Below, one piece after another: positions 10,563 to 21,949 of a stretch of 64,000 nt of DNA; position 1 is the first letter of the stretch, and each line of letters starts with the position of its first letter. A model generated the notes under the pieces. It saw only the letters and a list, made by a program, of their open reading frames with translations, had not been told where the DNA came from and did no database searches. Source of the stretch: Rhynchopus euleeides (taxonomy: Eukaryota; Euglenozoa; Diplonemea; Diplonemida; Diplonemidae); contig OY723276.1 of NCBI GenBank assembly GCA_963210315.1, positions 1,922,001 through 1,986,000 of the forward strand, given 5' to 3'. The position numbers and the translations under genes are program-made.

Positions 10563-10620
10563 TCACTACCGTGGCCTCCGGCGGCTGGGGGGCTCCGCCC
10601 CCCAGACCCCCCTGTACCAC
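10563..10620 (+). repeat. Dispersed GC-rich dyad repeat, copy 1
   Basis: This copy reads CACTACCGTGGCCTCCGGCG, then GCTGGGGGGCTCCGCCCCCC, then AGACCCCCCT. The second part is a perfect GGGGGGC-TCC-GCCCCCC-type dyad. The same unit recurs at 10780-10830 (+), 30720-30775 (-) and, shortened, 42835-42868 (+). Confidence 0.8.
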
Positions 10621-10779
10621 TAGGCTGGAGCGTGTGCCTGTCTTGTAGCCAAGTCCTTTGGGTTCACATCAGCGAATGGGACCCAGACCACTCTCAGTAG
10701 CCTCAGGAGGACGCAGCCAACAATCTGTACGCCCGCAACTCCCACGCGCTCCCACTACGGCGCAAGGAACAGATACTCA

Positions 10780-10830
10780 CTACCGTGGCCTCCGGCGGCT
10801 GGGGGGCTCCGCCCCCCAGACCCCCCCTTA
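10780..10830 (+). repeat. Dispersed GC-rich dyad repeat, copy 2
   Basis: Second copy of the repeat at 10563-10620, same orientation, starting CACTACCGTGGCCTCCGGCG. Both copies sit within the 9859-11204 element. Confidence 0.8.
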
Positions 10831-11206
10831 TGTCGAGCAACCAAATCCTTGAGCTTGTGCCACTGGGCATAGGAAAGGGTCGTTACAATAACGCCCCGAA
10901 AACCCATTTTTGGCACCCCTTGCCTGGCATGTTGCTGTTGTGTTGCCACTATCTCTCATCACACAGGGCGTCCAATACCCACACACCACACTCACACTGG
11001 TTGTGTGGTGGGGATGGGGGGATTTTCTTGCCCGTGAGGGGGATTGCGCGCCATTTCCCCCCCCGAAAACCCTTGGAGAAAAAGTGGAATCCCGACCCCT
11101 TTTTGGGCCCAAAAAGGCCAAAGTCCCAGGCATACTTGCCCCCAAATCCACCAAACTTTGTACCCCACCAACCTTAATACCCACCAAACTTTGTTGGACT
11201 TCTGTA

Positions 11207-13969
11207 ATGGAGAGGAGCGGGTCCCGCGGTGCAAACTGAAGAGAATACCGGTAGTTCAAAGGGCGAGGGAGGGGTGTTCATCGATCTCCCGCTCAGAGTA
11301 TTCGCGGGTGGTGGATGCTCTTCAGATTCAGTTTCGGGAGGGTTTCCTGGCCAGGTGATCAGGATGACCGGAGACACGTCACGTATTCTATACTTTTTTC
11401 GTACAATCGATCCCACTGGCTGCTGCTGTTGATGCCCCATCCCACCGTGTTCCGAAACACACACCCTGCAGGGTGTGAGTCACGAAACAAAGCCAAACAC
11501 GAGGCACAAGAACCCGGGTGTATAAAGGTTTCGCTGTCAACTCTCTCCCGCTTGGGTTTGTTTTAGGCGCTGCCGCTTCCAACCCCCTCGCCTTGTGTGA
11601 AGATGTGCGAAGATAGCGCATCAGTTCTCGTGCGTTAGTCTTTCGTGGACTTTCTGTACGACGGGTCCGCTAATCCAACATAGAAAACGTGAAGATGCGG
11701 ATCATGGTGAGTGAGTCCTGGCGAGGGTCCATCCGCCGGGTCAGCGTAGAACAATGCCTTTCGCGGTGGCGTGAATCAGCCAGGGCAATCGGTTTCAGAA
11801 CAGGCGCAGAAACGCGCCTCCTGACCTGCCCTATCCCGTTTCTTTTTATCTGCACGAATTGCCGGTTGCCCCATTAGCATGATCGGTTGCGAGATCGGCT
11901 GAGTCCCGGAGGCTGGGTGCCACGTTTCTCTGCTGCTTCAAACAACTCCTGCTTCCGGAGGGTAGTGTGCGTGTCTGATTGCCCTTCCTGATGGTGTTGA
12001 GCACTTCGCATGGGCCTGAGCGTGCCATTTTCCTCGTCTCTGTCTTTCTCTACTTTCAAACAAGCATTGGGGGGGGGGGGGGTGTGGGGTGCGTGTGTGT
12101 CCTCATCCAGATCCGGCGGAAATGCCCAACATTTCCCACATCGGGGGTGGACCAGTCCGAACTTTGAGCCCGAACAAACCAACCAGCCCTCGTAGGTGAA
12201 GGGGGCAAATGAACTCGCCCGAGTTTGCCTGTCTGCCTCTTTCAGAACCACTGTGGCCACACGGTGTCTCTACACTGTGCGTACCAATTTTCTCTCTTTC
12301 TCGTATGCCTGTGTGGGGAGACATCCCGGGAACAGGCCGGCAGCCCCTCCACTCATGCTTTCACGTGGTGTATCAGGACACGCACTCTCCCTGTCTGCGT
12401 GGTACCCCTGCCCTTGCAGAACTGCCCTGGCCGTGGGATGATGTGTCCCTGTTCCAGAAACTGAGTATCTCAGCGAATGGACTTGGCGTTCCTTTCTTCT
12501 TTCGGCCCAGGGTGGGTTTGCCAGAAGAGCGTGTGCACCACCCTTCCCGGCAGTTTTCGTGGAGTGTTCAATGCATCAACACGAACGGGGGCTGTTGTTG
12601 GTGTTCATATTATTTTTCCCGGCTGGACTCTCAACTCAAAACCTTGCCCGTGCCTCAGCACCCCTCGTCTTCACCAGGCGAGGAGGGTGTGCGTGTGTGT
12701 CGGGACAGTGGAGACCGCGTTGAGAGGATGTTCCCGGTGAGTTCTCTGCTTCAAAGAGACGTCGTCACGTGTGCGTGGAGACAGTGGAGATCACATCAGT
12801 ACTCGGTGTGTTCTGCACTGCTGCAAACCAATTCACGTTTTTGTGTGTCGGAAGCGTTAGTGGAGGAAGGGGTCTGCGTTCCAACAAAACAACTTTCGGC
12901 AGTAATTGGTTTGTTGTCTCGTTTTGCTGTCACTTTACGATCCAGCGGGGGCACAGATAGTTTTCCCCGGATGATGATGCAACACGTATATTGTCAAGGA
13001 ATATGGGGTTACGTATCGCAAGTCAGGCTCGTGGCGGTTGTCGGTACCAAACGAAAATCAGAACTTTACGACATGCCCTTCCTGATGCATGCCAACAGAA
13101 CGAACTCTGGCGTTGGTTGCTGTGCGCCGCCATCCGTGGCCAGGTGTCCGGGGGATCACCACGTGATCGGGACGGCCAGTGCACGCACCCAATGCCAAAT
13201 GCAATTTTTCGAACAAAAATGTGGGTGGCGTTGTCATTGCGAATATTAATTTCGACTACTGCCATCCCAGCTGCAACTGCCCTCGACTGTCGTCTTGGAC
13301 GTGTGGTGGGGAATGCTGCTCTTGATGATCCCTTCGGTGCCGAAAAATCATGTCGTCTCGGCATCGCAGTCTGCATTTGTCTTGCCGCGTGAAGGGCTGC
13401 TCCACTTTCTCGCATAGCAGAGACAGAAGGTCGGCCATCTCTCGAACGATTGAAACAGTTACGAAGTGCGTCGGGTTAGCACCCCTCGTTGCCTTTCGAC
13501 ACATTGAAGGATCACCCAAACGCCGGATGCGTTTGAGGAACGCCTTCAGGTATTTTCCCGCTCTTCCTTGCTTTGATCGCGCTGCCTGCTACTTTGGTGC
13601 ATACACGCCCCAGCAATGTGGACCTCCTGGCCGGGAAGCCATCCCACGAAGCCAGTGACCCACGATGCTGATGTGCGTGAACCCCCTCCCTTGCGGGAGT
13701 CCCAGCAACCAGGCCAGCTGGAGAGCAAGTGGAGGATACGCTGCCAGAGATACAGGGATTCCTTTTCGAACTGACTGCCAATGCTCATATGCCCCGGGAG
13801 TTTGGACGTCCCAGAAGTTGAAGTATGCAGATGCACAGTTGGTGCACAAGCAACTGTGTTGTGATGTGGGTCGGAAAGCTACGCGCTCTGTGTCCACACC
13901 CCGACCCGCTCAGGCGTGTGAGGATCGCAACGCCAAGGCAACAATGCAACTCACAGATATTAATAATTA
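11207..13969. other. Intergenic, no gene recognised
   Basis: The longest open frame here (12209-13249, + strand) has no recognisable motif, is rich in Cys, Ser and Val, and reads like chance translation. I do not call it. The stretch includes a G run near 12068 and moderate-GC unique sequence. An exon of an unrecognised gene cannot be excluded. Confidence 0.4.
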
Positions 13970-13973
13970 CCTA

Positions 13974-14085
13974 CCACCCCCCGTGTATATGTCACCCCCC
14001 AGGTGCAAAAATCGGGAGGGGGGTGACATCAGGCCTCTGGCTAATTCTGGGGCCGGACTTAACGTTGGGCCGGAGGGGGGGGGGG
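13974..14085. repeat. Palindromic TCACCCCCC element, copy 2
   Basis: It starts with CCTACCACCCCCCGTGTATA, then TGTCACCCCCC, a short spacer with AAAAATCGGGAG, and GGGGGTGACATCAGGCC. The tail (GGCCGGACTTAACGTTGGGC) recurs inverted near 61455-61490 and 26790-26830. It abuts the TIR element train. Confidence 0.7.
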
Positions 14086-14087
14086 TA

Positions 14088-15235
14088 GGGGGGGTCAAAT
14101 GCCACCCTTTTACGTGGACAAACACGATTTTTCAAAAAACCGGCGCAGAGGCCCCAAAGCCCCCGTAAACCCTCCAAACCCCCCCAGATCGGTCCGGAAA
14201 CCCATCGAACCCCACTTTTCCACCATTCCGGGCACCTCAGGTGCCCGAATTGGGGTACCTAAATTTTGTGCCACCGTTTGGTACCGGACAGTGCCACTGT
14301 GTGGGAGGTTGGAAAAGAAAATGCCCCAACACACCACATCTGAGGGTTGCAATGCATGTTGCTTGCCAACCACGTCATCCGGTGGGTGTCAGGCGCTATG
14401 TAGGTGGCATTAGCCAGGTCTTCGATGAGTTCTGGCTTGTATATGTACCTCCCTGCCACCATGCACCGGGAGGCTGCCTGTAGGTACGGAACAAGTCCAG
14501 ATGGTCGTGTGATTCCTGTGCAGCAGTGCTCCACAACCGGGATGTGTTGACAACGACTGTTGCAACACGAGCTGTACATTCCGGGAACACACGAAGTGCG
14601 CTGTCGTGGTACCCATTGTGCCAGAATTGGTACTTGCTGCGGTCTACTTTGCCTGGCCCAAGAGCACTGGTACTGAACAGTGCAATATGCGTGGCGAGGT
14701 GAATGCAACGGAAGCGCGCAAAGTCAATACAGCTCTCGGATGGCGGGTGGTGGTGTCACTAGTGTGTGACGTTCACTCGAGGATACAACGCATCACAATG
14801 AATCAGCAACCGTGGACCGAGTACAATACGCTCTCTGTGGCTGGTGTGGGGGACAAAGGCAGTGCCTGTGCCGCAGGCAGGGAGGTACATATACAAGCCA
14901 GAACACATCGAAGACCTGGCTGATGCCACCTACATAGCGCCTGACACCCACCGGATGACGTGGTTGGCAAGCAACATGCATTGCAACCCTCAGATGTGGT
15001 GTGTTGGGGCATTTTCTTTTCCAACCTCCCACACAGTGGCACTGTCCGGTACCAAACGGTGGCACAAAATTTAGGTACCCCAATTCGGGCACCTGAGGTG
15101 CCCGGAATGGTGGAAAAGTGGGGTTCGATGGGTTTCCGGACCGATCTGGGGGGGTTTGGAGGGTTTACGGGGGCTTTGGGGCCTCTGCGCCGGTTTTTTG
15201 AAAAATCGTGTTTGTCACCCCCATTTGACCCCCCC
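14088..15235. mobile_element. TA-flanked long-TIR element, copy A
   Basis: The ends read GGGGGGGTCAAATG and CATTTGACCCCCCC, bordered by TA at 14086-14087 and 15236-15237. The terminal inverted repeats are about 360 bp (to about 14454, and from about 14878) around a centre of about 420 bp. Open frames in the arms mirror each other and are not genes. A second, nearly identical copy lies at 16420-17566 in the same orientation. Non-autonomous; the transposase is unknown. Confidence 0.85.
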
Positions 15236-15237
15236 TA

Positions 15238-16402
15238 GGCATACTTGTCCCCCCATATGGGGAACCCCCTAAATCTGGGGGAAATATGGGGGGTCTCAAA
15301 ACCCCGCCCCCATATGGGGAAAAAGGCTGAAAATATGGGGAAAACCCGGTAAAATATGGGGGAATATGGGGGAAATATGGGGCCCATATGGGGGGATATG
15401 GGGGTATTCGTGCTGCAACGGGAGAACATCAAACCACTCAGGCACGCGAAGTGCGCGTCGAAACCGGCCTCATGCCTTGTTGGGGATCCTCCAGGAGTCC
15501 GATCCTGGGGAGGTGCGCGCTCGTTCAGGTGTGGCCAGGTCTGGCCCCCCCCTGGAAGATCCCCCAGGTGGGTCGCACCGACCTCCTGTTCCTCTCCTGC
15601 GCCGACACAGCGGCAGCGGAGAGCGAACGCTTCCCGGTTTGGCGGGGCACCGCAGTGACAGCGGCAGCGATGGTGGACACATACGCACAGACACACATAG
15701 CGCGTTCAGGGTTAACAGCTCCTCACAACACACACTCTTGTGTTTTTAAGTCCTCACTCTCACACTCGCTGTCCTCCTCCTCTGGTGTGTTTGTGATTGC
15801 GAACTGCCCCCTGGGGTCCTTAATTAGACAAGGGAATTCACAAGCAGTGCATTCTGGGGTGTCAGGCGCTTCCGCCGCTTTTGACCGCTCCGAGCGCCGA
15901 AAAGTCGGAGTCGACGCTCGTCACCAGGCAGCTTGACATATTCAAGCTGCATCTGCCGGGTGGAATGAGACCTGTGAAGGCCAGTACAAGGACTGGCTGC
16001 AGGACGCAACTGTTCTGCCAGCAAAGACAGGACTACTGGACAGCATGCTCTGATGACAGCTACTCAGACTTGAAGAAAGTGGCGGTCGGCACTCTCACAG
16101 CACCTTTTGTGGTCTGACTCGAGCACTTCAGCCGGGCGTTTCCTCTCTGCAGAAAGCGACGAGGTGAGATGGCTCTGCAAGGTGCTAGACGTCCCCTGTC
16201 AGTGGCTGACTTCACACCCTGTGAAAAGCAGAACGAAGAGAACTGTTTGCTGACTGCTTCCACCTGAGGAACCCCTGGGTTTTCCCCCATATATCCCCCA
16301 TATGGGGGAAATATGGGGGAACAGGACTTGAAAAACCCCCCATATTCCCCCCATATTTTCCCCATATTTTTGGCCTTCCCCATATGGGGGTACAAGTATG
16401 CC
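15238..16402. mobile_element. TA-flanked TIR element between the two long-TIR copies
   Basis: The ends are GGCATACTTGT and ACAAGTATGCC, flanked by TA at 15236-15237 (shared with copy A) and 16403-16404. Both ends continue into clusters of CCCCATATGGGG dyads and related ATATGGGG runs (15252-15400, 16285-16390). The middle (about 15410-16260) is of ordinary composition, with no recognised gene. Confidence 0.8.
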
Positions 16403-16419
16403 TAGGGGGGGGGGGGGTA

Positions 16420-17566
16420 GGGGGGGTCAAATGCCACCCTTTTACGTGGACAAACACGATTTTTCAAAAAACCGGCGCAGAGGCCCCAAAGCCCCCGTAA
16501 ACCCTCCAAACCCCCCCAGATCGGTCCGGAAACCCATCGAACCCCACTTTTCCACCATTCCGGGCACCTCAGGTGCCCGAATTGGGGTACCTAAATTTTG
16601 TGCCACCGTTTGGTACCGTACAGTGCCACTGTGTGGGAGGTTGGAAAAGAAAATGCCCCAACACACCACATCTGAGGGTTGCAATGCATGTTGCTTGCCG
16701 ACCACGTCATCCGGTGGGTGTCAGGCGCTATGTAGGTGGCATTAGCCAGGTCTTCGATGTGTTCTGGCTTGTATATATACCTCCCTGCCACCATGCACCG
16801 GGAGGCTGCCTGTAGGTACGGAACAGTCCAGATGGTCGTGTGATTCCTGTGCAGCAGTGCTCCACAACCGGGATGTGTTGACAACGACTGTTGCAACACG
16901 AGCTGTACATTCCGGGAACACATGAAGTGCGCTGTCGTGGTACCCATTGTGCCAGAATTGGTAGTTGCTGCGGTCTACTTTGCCTGGCCCAAGAGCACTG
17001 GTACTGAACGGTGCAATATGCGTGGCGAGGTGAATACAACGGAAGCGCGCAAAGTCAATACAGCTCTCGGATGGCGGGTGGTGGTGCCACTAGTGTGTGA
17101 CGTTCACTCGAGGATACAACGCATCACAATGAATCAGCAACCGTGGACCGAGTACAATACGCTCTCTGTGGCTGGTGTGGGGGACAAAGGCAGTGCCTGT
17201 GCCGCAGGCAGGGAGGTATATATACAAGCCAGAACACATCGAAGACCTGGCTAATGCCACCTACATAGCGCCTGACACCCACCGGATGACGTGGTTGGCA
17301 AGCAACATGCATTGCAACCCTCAGATGTGGTGTGTTGGGGCATTTTCTTTTCCAACCTCCCACACAGTGGCACTGTACGGTACCAAACGGTGGCACAAAA
17401 TTTAGGTACCCCAATTCGGGCACCTGAGGTGCCCGGAATGGTGGAAAAGTGGGGTTCGATGGGTTTCCGGACCGATCTGGGGGGGTTTGGAGGGTTTACG
17501 GGGGCTTTGGGGCCTCTGCGCCGGTTTTTTGAAAAATCGTGTTTGTCACCCCCATTTGACCCCCCC
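16420..17566. mobile_element. TA-flanked long-TIR element, copy B
   Basis: Second copy of the 14088-15235 element, differing by scattered single bases, with TA at 16418-16419 and 17567-17568. The high identity implies recent mobility or duplication. It abuts a G run and then the CCCTA array. Confidence 0.85.
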
Positions 17567-17581
17567 TAGGGGGGGGGGGGG

Positions 17582-17682
17582 CCCTACCCTACCCTACCCT
17601 ACCCTACCCTACCCTACCCTACCCTACCCTACCCTACCCTACCCTACCCTACCCTACCCTACCCTACCCTACCCTACCCTAC
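17582..17682. repeat. (CCCTA)20 microsatellite
   Basis: Twenty uninterrupted CCCTA pentamers. It directly follows a run of Gs at the end of the long-TIR element and precedes the degenerate telomere-like array. Confidence 0.95.
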
Positions 17683-20020
17683 AGCACGTCGGGGGTACCC
17701 ACAACCCGACCCAACCCTACCCTAGGGTGAGGGTTGGGTACCCATAACCCGACCCAACACGACCCTACCCAACCCAGGGGTCAGGGCCAGGGTTGATCCT
17801 AGACCCAACCCAACCCAAGGGTTAGGGTCAGGGTTGACCCCAGACCCTACCCAACCCTAGGGTTAGGGTTAGGGTTAACCCTTGACCCAACCCTAGGGAT
17901 AGGGTTAGGGTTGACCCTAGACCCTACCCTAACCCTAGGGTTAGGGTCAGGGTTAACCCTAGACCCTACCCTAACCCTAGGGTTAGGGTTAGGGTTAACC
18001 CTAGACCCTACCCAACCCTCGGGTTAGGGTCAGGGTTGACCCTAGACCCTACCCAACCCTAGGGTTAGGGTCAGGGTTGACCCTAGACCCTACCCTAACC
18101 CTAGGGTTAGGGTTAGGGTTAACCCTTGACCCAACCCTAGGGTTAGGGTTAGGGTTGACCCTAGACCCTACCCTAACCCTAGGGTTAGGGTCAGGGTTAA
18201 CCCTAGACCCTACCCTAACCCTAGGGTTAGGGTTAGGGTTAACCCTTGACCCAACCCTAGGGTTAGGGTTAGGGTTAACCCTAGACCCTACCCAACCCTC
18301 GGGTTAGGGTCAGGGTTGACCCTAGACCCTACCCAACCCTCGGGTTAGGGTTAGGGTTAACCCTGGACCCTACCCAACCCTAGGGTTAGGGTCAGGGTTA
18401 ACCCTAGACCCTACCCAACCCTAGGGTTAGGGTTAGGGTTAACCCTTGACCCAACCCTAGGGTTAGGGTTAGGGTTGACCCTAGACCCTACCCTAACCCT
18501 AGGGTTAGGGTCAGGGTTAACCCTAGACCCTACCCTAACCCTAGGGTTACGGTTAGGGTTAACCCTTGACCCAACCCTAGGGTTAGGGTTAGGGTTAACC
18601 CTAGACCCTACCCAACCCTCGGGTTAGGGTCAGGGTTGACCCTAGACCCTACCCAACCCTCGGGTTAGGGTTAGGGTTAACCCTGGACCCTACCCAACCC
18701 TAGGGTTAGGGTCAGGGTTGACCCTAGACCCTACCCTAACCCTAGGGTTAGGGTCAGGGTTAACCCTAGACCCTACCCAACCCTAGGGTTAGGGTTAGGG
18801 TTAACCCTTGACCCAACCCTAGGGTTAGGGTCAGGGTTGACCCCAGACCCTACCCAACCCTAGGGTTAGGGTTAGGGTTAACCCTTGACCCAACCCTAGG
18901 GTTAGGGTCAGGGTTGACCCCAGACCCTACCCAACCCTAGGGTTAGGGTTAGGGTTAACCCTTGACCCAACCCTAGGGTTAGGGTCAGGGTTGACCCTAG
19001 ACCCTACCCAACCCTAGGGTTAGGGTTAGGGTTAACCCTTGACCCAACCCTAGGGTTAGGGTCAGGGTTAACCCTAGACCCTACCCTAACCCTAGGGTTA
19101 GGGTTAGGGTTAACCCTTGACCCAACCCTAGGGTTAGGGTTAGGGTTAACCCTAGACCCTACCCAACCCTCGGGTTAGGGTCAGGGTTGACCCTAGACCC
19201 TACCCAACCCTCGGGTTAGGGTTAGGGTTAACCCTGGACCCTACCCAACCCTAGGGTTAGGGTCAGGGTTGACCCTAGACCCTACCCTAACCCTAGGGTT
19301 AGGGTCAGGGTTAACCCTAGACCCTACCCAACCCTAGGGTTAGGGTTAACCCTTGACCCAACCCTAGGGTTAGGGTCAGGGTTGACCCTAGACCCTACCC
19401 TAGGGTTAGGGTAGGGTATAGGGTTAACCCCAACCCTGATCCGAGGGTTGGGTCGGGTCTAGGGTTCACCCTGACCCAAACCCGAACCCTAGGGTAGGGT
19501 TGGGTCTAGGGTGAACCCTAACCCTAGGGTCGGGCAGGGTCTTGGGTTAACCCCCAACCCTAACCCTCGGGTTGGGTAGGGTATAGGGTTAACCCTAACC
19601 CTAGGGTTGGGTTGTGTATAGGGTTAACCCTAACCCTAACCCTAGGGTAGGGTTGGGTCTTGGGTTAACCCTAACCCTAGGGTTGGGTTGGGTATAGGGT
19701 TAACCCTAACCCTAGGGTGAGGGTAGGGTATAGGGTTAACCCCAACCCTAACCCTAGGGTTGGGTAGGGTATAGGGTTAACCCCAACCCTAACCCTAGGG
19801 TTGGGTAGGGTCTAGGGTTAACCCTGACCCTAACCCTAGGGTTGGGTAGGGTGTAGGGTTAACCCTAACCCTAGGGTCGGGTTGGGTTAACCCTAACCCT
19901 AGGGTTGGGTTGGGTATAGGGTTAACCCTAACCCTAACCCTAGGGTTGGGTTGGGTCTAGGGTTAACCCTGACCCTAACCCTAGGGTTGGGTAGGGTATA
20001 GGGTTAACCCCAACCCTAAC
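17683..20020. repeat. Degenerate telomere-like array, block 1
   Basis: About 2.3 kb made of CCCTAA, CCCTAG, CCCTAC and CCCAAC words alternating with their complements, for example AACCCTAGGGTTAGGGT. Each unit of roughly 40-45 bp is a near-palindrome. From about 19390 onward the unit changes to a subtype with GGGTTGGGTAGGGTATAGGG. The same subtype continues beyond the inserted element at 25496-26630. The alternating orientation differs from a true telomere. Confidence 0.9.
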
Positions 20021-20340
20021 CCTAGGGGGTCTTCGCTAGCCGGTGCAAAAAAGTGCAGGCTGGTGCAGGGCAAAATGGGCCGAAAATGGGCCAAATCGGA
20101 GGCAAAAAAAAGGGCGGGGAGTTGGGTGGCCCCTAGCTGGGAGCACGCATTTGGACCCAAAAAATAATGTCGAGCGGTCCATGTGCATTGTTCAGCCCTC
20201 ACAGGACGAGAAGGCACGGCGGGGCCCGTGTCACGGGTAAACATTGAGATCAACCTGTCATCCTGGGCCAAGCCAAGATGGGAGCTGGCCGCCTGGGGCA
20301 ATGCAGGAGCAACGGCTAGTGCTCGTGCTGGCACGAAGCG

Positions 20341-21210
20341 GAGCCAGGCAGTGCTGTCCCGAGAACGGGCCGAGCCAGACAGTGCTGTCCCAAGGGTGGG
20401 CCGAGCCAGACAGTGATGTCCCGAGAATGGGCCGAGCCAGGCAGTGCTGTCCCAAGGGTGGGCCGAGCCAGACAGTGCTGTCCCGAGAACGGGCCGAGCC
20501 AGACAGTGCTGTCCCGAGAATGGGCCGAGCCAGGCAGTGCTGTCCCAAGGGTGGGCCGAGCCAGACAGTGCTGTCCCGAGGGTGGGCCGAGCTAGGCAGT
20601 GCTGTCCCGAGAATGGGCCGAGCCAGGCAGTGCTGTCCCAAGGGTGGGCCGAGCCAGACAGTGCTGTCCCGAGAATGGGCCGAGCCAGACAGTGCTGTCC
20701 CGAGAATGGGCCGAGCCAGACAGTGCTGTCCCGAGAACGGGCCGAGCCAGACAGTGCTGTCCCGAGGGTGGGCCGAGCTAGGCAGTGCTGTCCCGAGAAT
20801 GGGCCGAGCCAGGCAGTGCTGTCCCAAGGGTGGGCCGAGCCAGACAGTGCTGTCCCGAGAATGGGCCGAGCCAGACAGTGCTGTCCCGAGAATGGGCCGA
20901 GCCAGACAGTGCTGTCCCGAGAACGGGCCGAGCCAGACAGTGCTGTCCCGAGGGTGGGCCGAGCTAGGCAGTGCTGTCCCGAGAATGGGCCGAGCCAGGC
21001 AGTGCTGTCCCAAGGGTGGGCCGAGCCAGACAGGGCTGTCCCGAGAATGGGCCGAGCCAGACAGTGCTGTCCCGAGAACGGGCCGAGCCAGACAGTGCTG
21101 TCCCGAGGGTGGGCCGAGCTAGGCAGTGCTGTCCCGAGAATGGGCCGAGCCACGCAGTCCTGTCCAGAGGGTGGGCCGAGCCAGGCAGTGATGTCCCGAG
21201 GGTGGGCCGA
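20341..21210. repeat. 31-bp satellite I with 186-bp higher-order repeat
   Basis: About 28 tandem copies of a 31-bp unit beginning GGGCCGAGCC and containing AGTGCTGTCC. Variant units recur every six (186 bp; register marks at 20413, 20599, 20785, 20971). Because 31 is not a multiple of 3, open frames run through all phases on both strands; they are not genes. Confidence 0.9.
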
Positions 21211-21949
21211 CATCACATCCGGTCTCGGCCCGCTGTCTGGACCGCAGCAACAAGAAATCTGCGCTGCATGCACAGGAGCAGGGGGACTTGGCCCGTCCGC
21301 ACTCCGACATTGCACCGCGCTGCCCCAGCGCTCCAGATCACAAGGCCCCCTGTGCCGCAGGAGGTGGAGACGTCGCACACCAGCAGGATGACGTCGCAGA
21401 CCAGTTCACCACCCCCAACAGTAGGTCACACTCCGCCTCGCCTGTAGGCCGTCTACTGTATGCAGGAGTCTGCGTGTGTTGATAAAGACACACACGCCCG
21501 GCACACCTGATTCTATGGGCAGCGCTCGTAACTCTCTCGGCGCCAAGTCGAAGCTGAGCAAGATTTGGTTGGACGGTGCAAATATAGCTAGCCTTGCGGG
21601 CTCGCTAAGACACTCTCCGAGCTAGCTACATGAACACAACATTGCACATCGCACGGTTTCGAAGGATGGGTACGCGATGCGGGTTTAGGTCTTGTGCTAA
21701 TGTTACACACAGCAAGATCCCTGACGGAGGGGATCGATGGAGGCACTGAGGAGATCATGACTGGGAAGGGGTCCTGCATCGAACCCCCTCTGAGTGGAGC
21801 AAACACTCGGTACTCCGGGCGCCACGTTCTGCTCGGCTGGACATCACCCCAAGGTCGTGGCCACGGCCCCCGACCACTCACTGCGGGGAGCTTCCCGTCC
21901 AGACAGTGTCTGGACATCACTCCTGGGCTCGACCCACTGGGCCGAGCCG
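21211..21949. other. Spacer between satellites I and II
   Basis: Largely unique sequence inside the 5.46-kb element. Parts of the spurious satellite frames run into it. No recognised gene. Confidence 0.5.

Larger units (their letters stand above)
9859..11204. mobile_element. TA-flanked non-autonomous TIR element (1.35 kb)
   Basis: The ends are CAGAAGTCCAAC and its exact complement GTTGGACTTCTG, each bordered by TA (9857-9858, 11205-11206). Inside each end are repeated GGTTGGTGGGGTA and ACCCACCAAA blocks, with a further internal copy near 10253. It includes two copies of a GC-rich dyad repeat (10563-10620, 10780-10830). I found no transposase. TA duplication and CAG ends suggest mobilisation by a Tc1/mariner-class enzyme. 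Confidence 0.75.

Noticed and set aside
12209-13249. 346-codon plus-strand frame
   Set aside because: No motif, no domain and random-looking composition; kept only as a note in the intergenic entry.
15238-16402. Composite transposon made of two long-TIR copies and their centre
   Set aside because: The centre has its own inverted ends and TA borders, so separate insertions explain the layout better.
19981-21378. 465-codon minus-strand open frame and several long plus-strand frames across satellite I
   Set aside because: The 31-bp period makes frames cycle through all phases without stops; similar frames open on both strands, so they are artefacts of the repeat.
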